Assembly: GCF_000612805.1 (NCBI RefSeq)
Contig: NZ_HG964404.1
Span: 211,091 to 275,090, forward strand
DNA from: Bacillus ndiopicus
GTDB lineage: Bacteria; Bacillota; Bacilli; Bacillales_A; Planococcaceae
Length of the DNA stretch: 64,000 nucleotides
Direction: 5' to 3'
Shown here: positions 7,579 to 17,328 of the stretch, in pieces
How positions within the stretch are numbered: position 1 is the stretch's first letter
Layout: each line of letters starts with the position of its first letter
The notes under the pieces: model-generated
The model's database searches: none
Told to the model about the DNA's origin: nothing
What the model saw: only the letters and a program-made list of their open reading frames with translations
Program-made: the position numbers and the translations under genes

Positions 7579-10500
7579 CTAATTACTAAAATAACAAGTT
7601 AAACGTAACCCATAAGTATCTTTTAAATAAGTATCCGTGGCTAAAATTATTTGTTTCATTGAACTTGTAATCTTTGCTATCGAGACTCCAGGCTGAATAA
7701 TTGATATTTCAAATTCTGTTTCAAAACCAGATTTCACAATCTTTTTTAACATATGCAGGATTTGTACATCTCCTTTTTCAAACCGTGTTTCATCATAATC
7801 TTTCTGTCTTATTTTTTCTCGTTCAATCATTCTTTGAATAATTTCTAAAACATTATCATTCCACATAATTGATTTTTCAGCTTGGCCACATACTTCATAC
7901 AGGTCTAAAACCCGAGCACCAGGATGTTCTCCGTGGGAGTATTTACAATGATACAAGTGAAATAAGACTTTTTGCTGTTCCATATCAATTTTGATTGAAA
8001 CAATATCTGCAATTTCACCTGATCCATCATCATCAAAGATAATGTCCGCTGTCTGATCTACAATATTATGTATCGTAGCGTATTGAATTGAATCAGCCTT
8101 TCTTTCTCTTCCTTGGGACTCAGATCTAATATTTACTCCCAATCCATTCCAATCGATAGCGAAAAAAGAATCCTGCGATAATTCAATACCACTTTTTGGT
8201 TTGATAACTGTTTTTAGATTTTCTTGGACCACAATAACAGTCCCATCACTTTGTATAAACGATATTTCTGGTGAATATTCGTACAGATAATCAGTCATTT
8301 TAACTGTTTTATTACTGTACTTTACTGTTAGTTCTTCACCCTCAATTTGTTTGAAACTATATGAGGTTTCACTAATAATCTGCTCAAAGATACATTTTCT
8401 TTCGTTTATCCAAAATTCAAAGTGAAGATTCCCATTAATTATGCTAGGATTCTTTATATTTGCTTGAAAGAATGGAAATGCTTTTTCTTCTTTAGAGATA
8501 TACAACTGCTTTGAAGAAGAATTAGAAATTTCGATAATTTCCGGCAACAACATTTTATAAGGTACACCTTCTGGAAATTTATTAATTACTTCTAAAGTGA
8601 GGGAATTATTTAAGATATGATTTGTATTGATAGTATTATCTAATACCTTTTTCCCTATTTGCTGACACCAAGCTGTCCAAAAGTTTATCCGTTCTACCCA
8701 GCGCATCCACACTTTCCCTTTATATGAACAACCAATACTAATACGTGATCCATCTTGATATCCATAACCAAATAAATTAGATTTGGTTGAACCAGAAGCA
8801 ATTGCCTCACTGATTCCAGATTTAATATCAGCCCCCGCAAACATTCTAAAGCTAATCCTCCCGCTAGGCTGCTGCTTCAATCCTAAAGTTCCAATCATTA
8901 ATCGATTAATTCCATCTAAACTTCGATATATTGAATCACCTTTTATTGCCCATGCTGATGGGAATAAACTTTCCACAAGTCGATTTCCTTTTCCGGCATC
9001 AGTTTCATTTATATGAATGATGCCATTATCTTTATCAAAAAACAGTACAAAGAAATCATAATCATATTGCACAATATCTTTTTGATCTGACCAGACTACT
9101 TTTGTTTCAATTTCCTCGATGAAAATGTAAATGCCATCTTCTTGATTTATTAATGGCGTCGTTCTATCTGAATCCAAAACCTGTCTCCATCCATCGATAA
9201 TAACTTTTTTTGAAGAGTATCGAAACATTCGTGTACTTATTTTCATCTTTAATTGCGATAAATCTATATCCTTCACATGGCCTTTTTCAAACTTACCAAT
9301 GAATTCACCTAGTTCAACTTCTTTGTCAATAGCTTGATGTGAATGTATATTTAGAAGTTGATTCCAATCTGAATCTTGACGATATAATTCTTCAATCGAT
9401 TCTTTCAAATCTTCCATTGCCACATTTGTAATGAGCTTTGCATTCCCCAAATTATTACCACTTGTTCTAGCGAATCTTCCAATGAATTGAAGTGTAATTG
9501 GAAGTGATTTGTATTTATCATGAATTGCTGCAATTTTCAGTGTTGGAATATCAATGCCTTCACCAAACATATCTACGCATACCACAATTTTTGCATTACC
9601 TTCTTTAACTTGCCTCAAGTATTTATTTCTTTGCGCAACTGGGATGCCAGTATGAATTACAACCGGATTATACTCTTTATACTTGGAATATATTTTTTCA
9701 TATAACTCGTCCGCACGTTTACGGCTCTTTGCTCTCGCTAGAAGTACATGTTCGTATCCTTGTTTCAAATCTTCCTCCAAATACTGTATTGCTATTTTCG
9801 CGATTTCTTCATCAGATTTTCGTTCATCAAATTCTTGAATTGGATAAAAATCAATTGGTTTGAAATATCCAGCTTTTTGTGCTAACCCCAAACTATAATT
9901 AAAAATTATTTTACCATCAACCTTTTTACCGTCGTTTCTAAACGGTGTTGCAGTAAATTGTAGAATCTTTTTCCCTGCAAACTTTTCCTTTACCGTTGCC
10001 CACTCAGGTGCTGCAAGATGATGTGCTTCATCAAAAATTACAACTTCTACTTTTTCAAACAGTTTACCCCAAATAGATGAAGGCATATTTTTAATCATAC
10101 CAGGGGTAGAAACAATTATATTTGCCTCCTCAAGTGCTCCAACCATAGCTATTTCATTCTCATCTTCTACCTTTGATTTATAAAGAAAAGTAGTAGGAAA
10201 AATAACTTCATCAGAAACCATCCCCAATTTTGGAAGTATCCCAAAATGACTCGCTCCTTCGAAGATTTGTTCCCTCAATAGATTAGATGGTACAATGATT
10301 AGTGTTGAAGATATCCTTTCAGAAATAATCGTGGCATACATTGTTTCAGACTTTCCTGTTCCAGTTGGTAAAACAATTGTTGCAGGAGAGTTTGATGTCG
10401 CCCAATGTGCACGAATTGCAGATAGTGCTCCAAATTGAGGCAAACGTAAACCAATCTCTTCTTTATTTCTAGATACTCTCTCTTGATACGATAATTTCCA

Positions 10501-10602
10501 ACTTTCAACGACTTCTTCTCTACTAAAGATTCTTTCCTCATTGTCTTTATAACGGCTCAGCCTATTTCCCCGACCAATTGTTGAAATTATATTTTTATAC
10601 AT
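7579..10602 (-). CDS. SF2 DEAH-box helicase with a nuclease-like C-terminal region
   Basis: This 1007-residue protein has an SF2 helicase core: Walker A GTGKSE (81-86), DEAH (191-194), TATP (217-220), motif V MFGEGIDIP (about 345-353) and motif VI QFIGRFART (372-380). These resemble type III restriction and SSL2-like helicases. The middle (about 430-800) is unrecognised. Near 855-890 the segment DDDGSGEIADIV, then about 18 residues, then LYHCKYS, looks like a PD-(D/E)xK-type nuclease core with HCK in place of ExK; it is followed by DLYEVCGQA. That nuclease reading is inference. GGAGGC lies eight bases before the ATG. No methylase or partner gene is adjacent. A stand-alone anti-phage role is plausible. 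Confidence 0.8.
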   Translation of the reverse strand: MYKNIISTIGRGNRLSRYKDNEERIFSREEVVESWKLSYQERVSRNKEEIGLRLPQFGALSAIRAHWATSNSPATIVLPTGTGKSETMYATIISERISSTLIIVPSNLLREQIFEGASHFGILPKLGMVSDEVIFPTTFLYKSKVEDENEIAMVGALEEANIIVSTPGMIKNMPSSIWGKLFEKVEVVIFDEAHHLAAPEWATVKEKFAGKKILQFTATPFRNDGKKVDGKIIFNYSLGLAQKAGYFKPIDFYPIQEFDERKSDEEIAKIAIQYLEEDLKQGYEHVLLARAKSRKRADELYEKIYSKYKEYNPVVIHTGIPVAQRNKYLRQVKEGNAKIVVCVDMFGEGIDIPTLKIAAIHDKYKSLPITLQFIGRFARTSGNNLGNAKLITNVAMEDLKESIEELYRQDSDWNQLLNIHSHQAIDKEVELGEFIGKFEKGHVKDIDLSQLKMKISTRMFRYSSKKVIIDGWRQVLDSDRTTPLINQEDGIYIFIEEIETKVVWSDQKDIVQYDYDFFVLFFDKDNGIIHINETDAGKGNRLVESLFPSAWAIKGDSIYRSLDGINRLMIGTLGLKQQPSGRISFRMFAGADIKSGISEAIASGSTKSNLFGYGYQDGSRISIGCSYKGKVWMRWVERINFWTAWCQQIGKKVLDNTINTNHILNNSLTLEVINKFPEGVPYKMLLPEIIEISNSSSKQLYISKEEKAFPFFQANIKNPSIINGNLHFEFWINERKCIFEQIISETSYSFKQIEGEELTVKYSNKTVKMTDYLYEYSPEISFIQSDGTVIVVQENLKTVIKPKSGIELSQDSFFAIDWNGLGVNIRSESQGRERKADSIQYATIHNIVDQTADIIFDDDGSGEIADIVSIKIDMEQQKVLFHLYHCKYSHGEHPGARVLDLYEVCGQAEKSIMWNDNVLEIIQRMIEREKIRQKDYDETRFEKGDVQILHMLKKIVKSGFETEFEISIIQPGVSIAKITSSMKQIILATDTYLKDTYGLRLTCYFSN

Positions 10603-10893
10603 TACGAAACGCCTCCTTCTTTCTATTAATAAAATTTAACAACTCATTTATTAAATATATTTTAACATTTAAAAAAATTACTTCCATTTAGAACTATCAC
10701 CATAAAAATCTTTTAATTTATCCTAATAGTCACCTACATTGAATAAAATACATGGATTTTATTGTTGTCCCATTCTTGTCCATGATATTATCTAATAGAT
10801 ATCCTCTAGAGTTTCAGGTTACAATAGTTATTCAAATGAGTAATATAGATTTCGATAAGATTGAAAACCCTGATAATTACTTGCCAATTTTAA

Positions 10894-10937
10894 AACCACC
10901 TGAAACTCATTATTCCAACGTTTCAGGTGGTTCTTTT
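10894..10937 (+). terminator. Strong hairpin with T tail
   Basis: AACCACCTGAAAC (10894-10906) and GTTTCAGGTGGTT (10920-10932) are a perfect 13-bp inverted repeat followed by CTTTTC. The interval 10603-10991 otherwise holds only AT-rich DNA; a 63-codon open frame at 10752 has no RBS and reads through this hairpin, so I do not call it. Confidence 0.7.
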
Positions 10938-10991
10938 CATTAATCAAGTTTACTTATGTTAAGGTTCACTGTAATATATCTAAGTGCGGTT

Positions 10992-11717
10992 TTAAATAGC
11001 ACTTAAATATAAATCCAAAGAAGTTTCTACTTCTTTCGAAACAAGCTCTACAAAATCATGATAATCTTCTGTTGTGTGAGCCTTATCAAGTGCATTGTAG
11101 TAAGCTAATCGATTTTCTACCCGAATGATAATAGGTGGATACCCCACTTTCATAAGTTCTAAATTTAATAACAGTCTAGAAGTACGACCGTTTCCATCGA
11201 TAAATGGATGAATGCCGACAAAAATCGCATGCAGCATTGCACCGCGTACAATCGGATGTAAACTTTGTGCTTCATCATCATACCATCTCATTAAAGCATC
11301 CATTTGTTCTTGAATTTTAAATGGCGGTGGCGGCGTGTGAACAGCTCCTGAAATAAATACTTGCTGATCGCGATATACACCTGCGTATCCATCATCAATA
11401 CCTTTCAAAACAAGACGATGTAAGTTTTTAATTTGCCATTCTGAAAAAGGCTCTTCTTTATGAACAACGTCTTCAACATATGATATTGCATCTCGGTGGT
11501 TAATGACCTCTAAGTGCTCTCGCATTGTTTTACCGCCAACTGTAATACCCTCTAATACCACTTTTGTTTCGTTAATTGTTAAAGTATTACCTTCAATTGC
11601 ATTTGAGTTATACGTCCATTCTAAAAATAGCTTTTCTCTTAAGCTTTGAGCTGTATATTTTGGTAAAGGGAGCTTGTCATCTAATTGGGCTTTTTTCTTA
11701 TCAATCATTTTAAACAT
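10992..11717 (-). CDS. Fic domain protein (class II, self-inhibited)
   Basis: This 241-residue protein has the Fic catalytic motif HPFIDGNGRTSR at residues 170-181, with all key residues intact (H170, D174, N176, R178, R181). Fic enzymes transfer AMP or another nucleotide moiety from a nucleotide to target hydroxyls. The inhibitory helix motif (S/T)xxxE(G/N) is present on the N-terminal side as S38-NAI-E42-G43, which defines class II. No separate antitoxin is needed and none is seen. GGGAG lies seven bases before the ATG. Position next to the helicase gene and an IS fossil suggests an accessory island. The target protein is unknown. Confidence 0.92.
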   Translation of the reverse strand: MFKMIDKKKAQLDDKLPLPKYTAQSLREKLFLEWTYNSNAIEGNTLTINETKVVLEGITVGGKTMREHLEVINHRDAISYVEDVVHKEEPFSEWQIKNLHRLVLKGIDDGYAGVYRDQQVFISGAVHTPPPPFKIQEQMDALMRWYDDEAQSLHPIVRGAMLHAIFVGIHPFIDGNGRTSRLLLNLELMKVGYPPIIIRVENRLAYYNALDKAHTTEDYHDFVELVSKEVETSLDLYLSAI

Positions 11718-12068
11718 GACAACACTCCCTATTCAATTCTTTTTATATATTATAACGATTAAAATGAGCAACTGTATATTGATAATATTGTTTATCTGAA
11801 ATAATTATTGCCTAACTTCTTTAAAACTAAATTGCTATACATAATACCAAGCTTGAAAAAGAATGATTAGGATGAGTTTTTTATATCTTCAAATTTATCC
11901 TTACTTTAACGCAAAAAAGCTGTGGGCTCTCTACATAAATAATATGATGTATCGAGAAAAGCAGTGTGAAAGCCCTATTTGAAGAGAAGGCTGCTCCGCT
12001 ACGTAGTGTGTCCTAATTATTAAATAATTGGCTTGAAACCCCCTCGAAGCCTTCAACAATACTACAAC

Positions 12069-12193
12069 ACAAAACAACAAGTAATACGCCTGAAATAATT
12101 CACACAGTATACGGTCATGTAGTAAAAGAAACTGAAGATGTTTTTGTAAACGTTTTCAAACTTACTCTAAATGAAAGTAGGGCTAATACTTAA
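12069..12193 (+). pseudogene. Possible tyrosine recombinase C-terminal fragment
   Basis: The frame reads TTSNTPEIIHTVYGHVVKET, then EDVFVNVF and a stop at 12191. The TVYGHV core resembles the active-site tyrosine end of phage-type integrases. There is no start codon or upstream domain. The identification is weak, but the fragment abuts the right direct repeat (12195). The interval 11718-12541 has no intact gene. Confidence 0.3.
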
Positions 12194-12194
12194 T

Positions 12195-12256
12195 AAAACA
12201 GCCCCTCCCCTTACGCATCAAGCAGTTGACCAATGGCATAGTTTTTAGGCATAATA
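12195..12256. repeat. Direct repeat, right copy (partner at 5715-5776)
   Basis: Same orientation and register as the left copy: AAAACAG, then GCATCAAG-AGTTGACCAA, then GCATAGTTTTTAGGCATAAT, with scattered mismatches. Between here and asnB (12542) I see only AT-rich sequence and the asnB leader. Confidence 0.65.
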
Positions 12257-12541
12257 CATAAAGTAAGCTTTTTATAAATTATGATAGATAGAAATATATT
12301 TATTAAACTATAAAATTGTAAAAATAGCGTGGAACCTCATTTTATAAATATTTAAAGATTTTGCGTGAAATTGACTGCTTAAAGGATAGATAATTTTATA
12401 TTAAGTAAAATAAATATGTACAAACATTGCTTGCAATATATAAAGTGAAACTTCAATTAGTGGCGCTTCGCACGTCACTGTCAATGCTGACGAAACTGAG
12501 CTTTATTGAAAAAGATTAATTATTAAGGGAGATTATTAATT

Positions 12542-14368
12542 ATGTGTGGATTTACTGGATTTATCGGTGAGGTTGAAAACGCCTCCTCCGTTTTAGAAAA
12601 TATGATGAATCAAATTATTCACCGCGGTCCTGATAGCGGTGGCCAATTTAATGAAGGAATCGCAAACCTTGGCTTTCGTCGTTTAAGTATTATCGACTTA
12701 GAGCATGGCTCGCAGCCTTTATTTAATGAGGATGACTCGCTTGCATTAATTTTCAATGGTGAGATTTATAACTACCAAATGATTCGTGAAGATTTAATCG
12801 AAAAAGGTCATATTTTTACAACACAAACAGATAGCGAAATTTTATTACATGGCTATGAAGAATACGGTCCAAAGCTTGTGCAAAAGCTGCGCGGTATGTT
12901 TGCCTTCGTTATTTGGGATCGCAAAAAGCAAAAACTATTTGCGGCACGTGACCATTTTGGTATTAAACCATTTTATTATGGGCAAATGAACGGGACATTA
13001 TTATTTGGCTCAGAAATTAAAAGCTTTTTACCGCATCCGCATTTTATCAAAGAGCTAAACAAAGATGCCTTAAAGCCATATTTAACATTCCAATATCCCG
13101 TGTTAAATGAAACATTTTTCAAGGGGATTTTTAAATTACCTGCAGCGCATCATATGACTTATGAGGATGGACAGTTAACAATTGAGCGTTACTGGGAGCC
13201 AACATATGCACCAGAAGAGCGTCCACTTGAAAAAATTATTGAGGATATCGATGATGCAGTGCGTGAATCTGTTGAGGCGCATACAATCGCAGATGTGAAG
13301 GTTGGATCATTTTTATCAAGTGGTGTTGACTCTAGCTATGTAGCAAGTGTGCTTCGTCCAGATAAAACATTTACTGTCGGCTTTAGTGCTGAAAACTTCT
13401 CTGAAATCGACAATGCTGTGGAACTGTCGAAGGAGCTTGGCATTGAAAATGTGAACGAAACTTTAAATCCAGATGAGTGCTTTGCTGATTTAGGAAAAAT
13501 TCAATATATGATGGATGAGCCACATTCAAATCCGTCGATTGTGCCCCTTTATTATTTGGCACGTTTAGCGCGTGAGCATGTAACTGTTGTACTTTCTGGT
13601 GAAGGTGCTGATGAATTATTCGGTGGCTATGATGAATATACAGATACACCAAATATGAAGAAATTTAAAAGCCTGCCATCTCCAATTCGCGCTTTAGCAA
13701 ATATAGCTGGTGCTATTATGCCAAATAGTAAAATTGGTGGTTTAGCGAGACGTGCACAGCTACCTGTTGAACAAACATTCATCGGACAAGCGCGCATTTT
13801 CGAAGAGCATGAATCAGCTGCTCTTTTAACAGCAGACTTTAATAACGCGCCTTCTGTTGCAGATATCGTAGGTCCTTACTATAAAAAATTCCAAGGTCAC
13901 GACGATGTAACGAAGAAGCAGCTTTTAGATTTAAATTTATGGCTAGTGGATGATATTTTATTAAAAGCAGATAAAATGTCGATGGCCCATTCAATTGAGC
14001 TTCGTGTACCGCTTCTTGACCGCGAAATGATGGATGTTGCGGCATCTGTGCCAACTCGCTACCGCGTTAATGAAGAAAATACAAAATATGCATTCCGTCA
14101 AGCAGCACGCGAGGCATTGCCTGAAGCATGGGCGAACCGTAAAAAAATCGGCTTCCCTGTACCGATTCGTCACTGGTTGCGCGATGAAAAATATGTAGCA
14201 CAAGTTCGAGCACTGTTTAGCAGTGAAGAAGCAGCGCAATTTTTCAACCGCGACAAAATTTTAGCGTTACTTGATTCACATGCAGCAGGCACAACAAATA
14301 GCCAACGTAAAATTTGGTCTATTTATATGTTCCTTGTTTGGCATAACGAATATTTCGTGAAGCAATAA
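12542..14368 (+). CDS. asnB: Glutamine-hydrolysing asparagine synthetase
   Basis: This enzyme makes asparagine from aspartate, ATP and glutamine. The 608-residue protein has an N-terminal glutaminase domain starting at Cys2 (MCGFTGFIG, with HRGPDSGG and NGEIYNY) and a C-terminal synthetase domain with the PP-loop SSGVDSS at about 257-263 and GEGADELFGGYDEY near 355. Its length is close to B. subtilis AsnO (614) and AsnB (632), so the exact paralogue is uncertain. AAGGGAG lies upstream of the ATG. A lipoprotein gene follows 24 bases later, probably in the same transcript, with a terminator after it. Confidence 0.95.
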   Translation: MCGFTGFIGEVENASSVLENMMNQIIHRGPDSGGQFNEGIANLGFRRLSIIDLEHGSQPLFNEDDSLALIFNGEIYNYQMIREDLIEKGHIFTTQTDSEILLHGYEEYGPKLVQKLRGMFAFVIWDRKKQKLFAARDHFGIKPFYYGQMNGTLLFGSEIKSFLPHPHFIKELNKDALKPYLTFQYPVLNETFFKGIFKLPAAHHMTYEDGQLTIERYWEPTYAPEERPLEKIIEDIDDAVRESVEAHTIADVKVGSFLSSGVDSSYVASVLRPDKTFTVGFSAENFSEIDNAVELSKELGIENVNETLNPDECFADLGKIQYMMDEPHSNPSIVPLYYLARLAREHVTVVLSGEGADELFGGYDEYTDTPNMKKFKSLPSPIRALANIAGAIMPNSKIGGLARRAQLPVEQTFIGQARIFEEHESAALLTADFNNAPSVADIVGPYYKKFQGHDDVTKKQLLDLNLWLVDDILLKADKMSMAHSIELRVPLLDREMMDVAASVPTRYRVNEENTKYAFRQAAREALPEAWANRKKIGFPVPIRHWLRDEKYVAQVRALFSSEEAAQFFNRDKILALLDSHAAGTTNSQRKIWSIYMFLVWHNEYFVKQ

Positions 14369-14392
14369 TTTTTTAGAAAGGATGACTACGAA

Positions 14393-15382
14393 TTGAAACA
14401 TTCAAAACAATTATTTTTAATGATGTTACTTTTCACTGTAGTCATCCTTGCTAGCTGTCAAAACGGCGTGCTGTTACCTGTAACAGTACAAAACCATGAG
14501 ACAGCTAATTTTTCAGATGAGCTAACTATTTATTCAGTGGAATATTATAGCCGCGTAGCCGTTCCAAATGTGCTAATTGCAATCGAGCTTGCATCTACTG
14601 GCGAAGAAATTGCACGTGCTACAACATCTGTTGAAGGTGTTGCCACATTTGATAAATTACTAGAGTATGAAAAATATGAAGCAATCGTTTATCAGCCTGA
14701 TGGTCAAGAACAATCACGAGTTGCTTTTACCTTTGATAAAAGTAAGCCAAATATATTTATTGAAACGCTCTACCCTAAATCTGAAACAGGTTTAGCTGTT
14801 CCAATCGTGCTACAAAATCCTGAGCTACCAAATGGCTGTGAAATTACTTCTTTAACGGCCATGCTCAATTATTTTGGGATAGCAACTGATAAAATGACAA
14901 TGAAGCGCGACTATTTGCCACGGCAAGATACAGAAATTCGCAATGGTGTAAGATATGGGCCTAATCCAGAGCTTGCATACGCTGGCAATCCTGCTAGTTT
15001 AACAGATGGATTTTATGTATTTGCCAACCCTATTATGGAGGCGGCGAATACCGTTTTAACAGAAAACTCCTCTAATTTACGTGCTAGCAATATTACAGGT
15101 GCCTCGAAAAAAGACATCCTTGAGCTCGTAAAAAAAGGTTTTCCTGTTTTAGCATGGGTCACAATTGATTGGCAAACGCCACGCACAAATAGCTTCTGGA
15201 TTGTCGAGGAAACAGGTGAAAAACACCCAATTTATAGCAATTTACATGCGGTTGTTTTAACAGCATCTAACAAAAATTCAGTTACGATTATGAACCCGTT
15301 ATATGGTGATGAAACAATCGATATCAATACTTTCTTTTCGAGCTATGAAGCACTTGGCTCGCATGCGGTTGTGATACAATAA
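14393..15382 (+). CDS. Lipoprotein with a C39-like cysteine peptidase domain
   Basis: This 329-residue protein starts at a TTG, nine bases after AAAGGATGA. A type II signal peptide ends in the lipobox LASC with Cys22. After a beta-rich region (about 40-125; SVEGVATFDKL, suggesting a carboxypeptidase-regulatory-like fold) comes a peptidase C39-like (YvpB-type) domain. It contains NGCEITSL with candidate nucleophile Cys149, His285 in SNLHAVVL and Asn301 in NPLYG. Such proteins are surface-exposed with unproven substrates. It is probably co-transcribed with asnB, though a link to asparagine metabolism is not evident. Confidence 0.85.
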   Translation: MKHSKQLFLMMLLFTVVILASCQNGVLLPVTVQNHETANFSDELTIYSVEYYSRVAVPNVLIAIELASTGEEIARATTSVEGVATFDKLLEYEKYEAIVYQPDGQEQSRVAFTFDKSKPNIFIETLYPKSETGLAVPIVLQNPELPNGCEITSLTAMLNYFGIATDKMTMKRDYLPRQDTEIRNGVRYGPNPELAYAGNPASLTDGFYVFANPIMEAANTVLTENSSNLRASNITGASKKDILELVKKGFPVLAWVTIDWQTPRTNSFWIVEETGEKHPIYSNLHAVVLTASNKNSVTIMNPLYGDETIDINTFFSSYEALGSHAVVIQ

Positions 15383-15426
15383 AAAAAGCCACTTCTTTTC
15401 AAATTAAAGAAGATTGGCTTTCTTTT
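15383..15426. terminator. Bidirectional terminator after the asnB transcript
   Basis: AAAGCCACTTCTTT and AAAGAAGATTGGCTTT pair with one mismatch, flanked by A and T runs, between two convergent genes. Confidence 0.8.
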
Positions 15427-15519
15427 CGTTGTTGTAAACTGATGTTATCTGAAATAAAGTTGTCTTTAAACGATTCGTAATTTACCTAGTTTCTCAGTCA
15501 AATAAGTTAAAAAGCTTTT

Positions 15520-16482
15520 TTATTCGCTTAACCACTTCATTGCTTCCTCTAGTGGAGAATCTGTTTCAACATCTGGAGGAACTGGATTATCATAAAATAA
15601 TTCTCCATCTAATGTTTTATTATAAGCTGCTGTAATGTTAATTAATGTACCATCGTACAAAGAAAATGTCATATTTGCAGATGCATACCCTGCAGTAGGT
15701 TGACCAAATGTTTTTGTATTTGATAGCCCCATAAATGCCATTAATACGGCTTCCCCTGAACTTGCTGTTTTATTATCGATTAACACTGCTACTGGAACGT
15801 CAAGTTTAAAGGCTGGAGTGTCTGGTGTAATCTGTGTGCCACCTCCGATAGATTTTCCATCTTCTAATTTTACAGGCCATTCACTATCTATAAAATCAAA
15901 GTAAACAAGATCCCCATCTTTTAAAAATGGAGAAACCGCGGTAATCATTGGTCCCATATCCCCACCAGTATTTCCGCGAAGATCAATAATGGCTCCTTTT
16001 ATGTTCATGTTGTTTTTAATCTCTTGTAGAACAGTGTCAGCATATTGTTTTCCGTTTGCAGCAGCATCTGCATGCCCCGGTAATTTTATAGTAAGTATGT
16101 CACCTTCACGTGTAATGGCAGGCATCTCATCTTCTGCAGAAAGAGCTTGACGTTTTTCTTCCGTTATTAAAAATGAATGTTTTCCCCCTCCTGCTTGTAA
16201 CGCTTTTTTGATAACAGGATATGTATCTTCGTAATCAGAAGCATTTTTCAACTCATTTTTAAGTTCTTCTTTTGTTTTTTCCCACTGCTCACCATTTGCA
16301 TAATAACCATTTAATTCAATTATATCGATTGCTATTTTTCCATATCTTTCGGCGCTTGGAGCGAATAGATAAATTGGTTTGCCAAATTGTGCGCCAACTG
16401 TTGGACCGAATAGATAAACTAAAAAAAATCCTACCATCGTGAAAATACCAAGTATAATAGCGATCCACTTTATAAATTTCAA
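15520..16482 (-). CDS. S41 family serine protease, membrane-anchored
   Basis: From the TTG at 16482 (after AAGGAAGAGG) the protein has about 320 residues. An N-terminal transmembrane helix (LKFIKWIAIILGIFTMVGFF) is followed by an S41 (C-terminal processing peptidase-like) domain with GNTGGDMG, VAVLIDNKTASSGEAVL (catalytic Ser in TASSGE) and QPTAGYASAN. No PDZ domain is obvious. An alternative TTG at 16533 lies only two bases after AAGGAG and is less likely. The catalytic domain should act outside the membrane; its substrate is unknown. From 16534 to 16888 I see only AT-rich, gene-free DNA. Confidence 0.82.
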   Translation of the reverse strand: MKFIKWIAIILGIFTMVGFFLVYLFGPTVGAQFGKPIYLFAPSAERYGKIAIDIIELNGYYANGEQWEKTKEELKNELKNASDYEDTYPVIKKALQAGGGKHSFLITEEKRQALSAEDEMPAITREGDILTIKLPGHADAAANGKQYADTVLQEIKNNMNIKGAIIDLRGNTGGDMGPMITAVSPFLKDGDLVYFDFIDSEWPVKLEDGKSIGGGTQITPDTPAFKLDVPVAVLIDNKTASSGEAVLMAFMGLSNTKTFGQPTAGYASANMTFSLYDGTLINITAAYNKTLDGELFYDNPVPPDVETDSPLEEAMKWLSE

Positions 16483-16888
16483 CAGTACCTCTTCCTTCCT
16501 CTGAATAAATTTTGCAATACTAATTATGCTCAATTCTCCTTATCTCGTTTATAGTGCAAAAAGTCGCTAAAGTGCTTCCTCCGTTTAGCAGCTATAGACA
16601 CCTAAGCTAATCGAGCTTTAGTATATAACTTTATTACGTAATACCCCCAAAATAAGTTTCAAGTTTTCTCATTTTTTCCAGAAAGATTCCTAATACAAGC
16701 ACTCAAGGTTTTTAAATAATTGTTTTCTTCTAACTAATTTTCGAAATACATATGGTATAAAATTCAATTATATTAATCTTATAGCAAAAATAGTTTAAAA
16801 TATATTTACATGCAAATCAAAATAGTTTATTGTTGTATAAATTATATGAGTAAAAAAAGTAAAAATAAGGGATGTTTTTGGGAAGAAA

Positions 16889-17041
16889 ATGTTTAAATTT
16901 TTATTTGCACTAACTTCTTTTATTCTAGTATTTGCTTCTATTCCATTTGCAAACAATGTTTCCGCAAGTACTATGCAAACAGTTAATAACATTTCACTCA
17001 AAAAAATGTTTATAGCAAACTTGATCTCAAAACAATATTAA
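16889..17041 (+). CDS. Small exported peptide precursor
   Basis: A 50-residue ORF with a textbook Sec signal peptide (MFKFLFALTSFILVFASIPF, then ANNVSA) and a predicted cut after VSA at residue 26. That would release a 24-residue, mildly basic peptide ending LISKQY. The RBS (GGGAAG, four to five bases away) is only fair. The gene lies 68 bases before a two-TM protein gene, and a broken version of the same arrangement follows at 17406-17759. Function unknown: a signalling peptide, bacteriocin or toxin are all possible. I recognise no family. Confidence 0.55.
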   Translation: MFKFLFALTSFILVFASIPFANNVSASTMQTVNNISLKKMFIANLISKQY

Positions 17042-17109
17042 ACAATCAAGTTGATGATTGGTTGTTTAGTAGTAAACCGAACTAATTTATAAAAAATGAG
17101 GTGAACTTC

Positions 17110-17328
17110 TTGGATTTAAAATACCTCCCCCTGTTGCTCTCCTCTTTATTACTATTTGTATTTGCATATCGCGAAAGAAATAAAGAAAAAAAGAGCTTAA
17201 AAAACCCAATTATACTAGGTGTAATTGGGTTGCTCTATATCTCACTCATGTCTTTAGATTATAGCTTTATGGTATTACTCGTTGGTCTAGCAGGTTTGAT
17301 AATTTTAATTATTAATATTTTTCGTTAG
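17110..17328 (+). CDS. Two-TM small membrane protein, copy 1
   Basis: This 72-residue protein starts at a TTG five bases after AGGTGA. Two to three hydrophobic segments flank a basic loop (RERNKEKKSLKN) and the DYSFM-LLVG motif. It is about half identical to the protein at 17535, and even the ribosome site and first codons (GAGGTGAACTTCTTGGA) are shared, so the pair arose by tandem duplication. The size, topology and position behind a small exported peptide resemble bacteriocin immunity proteins, but that is inference only. The family is unknown to me. Confidence 0.65.
   Translation: MDLKYLPLLLSSLLLFVFAYRERNKEKKSLKNPIILGVIGLLYISLMSLDYSFMVLLVGLAGLIILIINIFR

Noticed and set aside
10752..10943. 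63-codon plus-strand frame
   Set aside because: No ribosome site, and it reads through a strong terminator-like hairpin at 10894-10937.
12320..12345. Possible T-box core upstream of asnB
   Set aside because: GCGTGGAACC does not match the GGTGG-ACC-CG core and there is no stem I or terminator/antiterminator around it.
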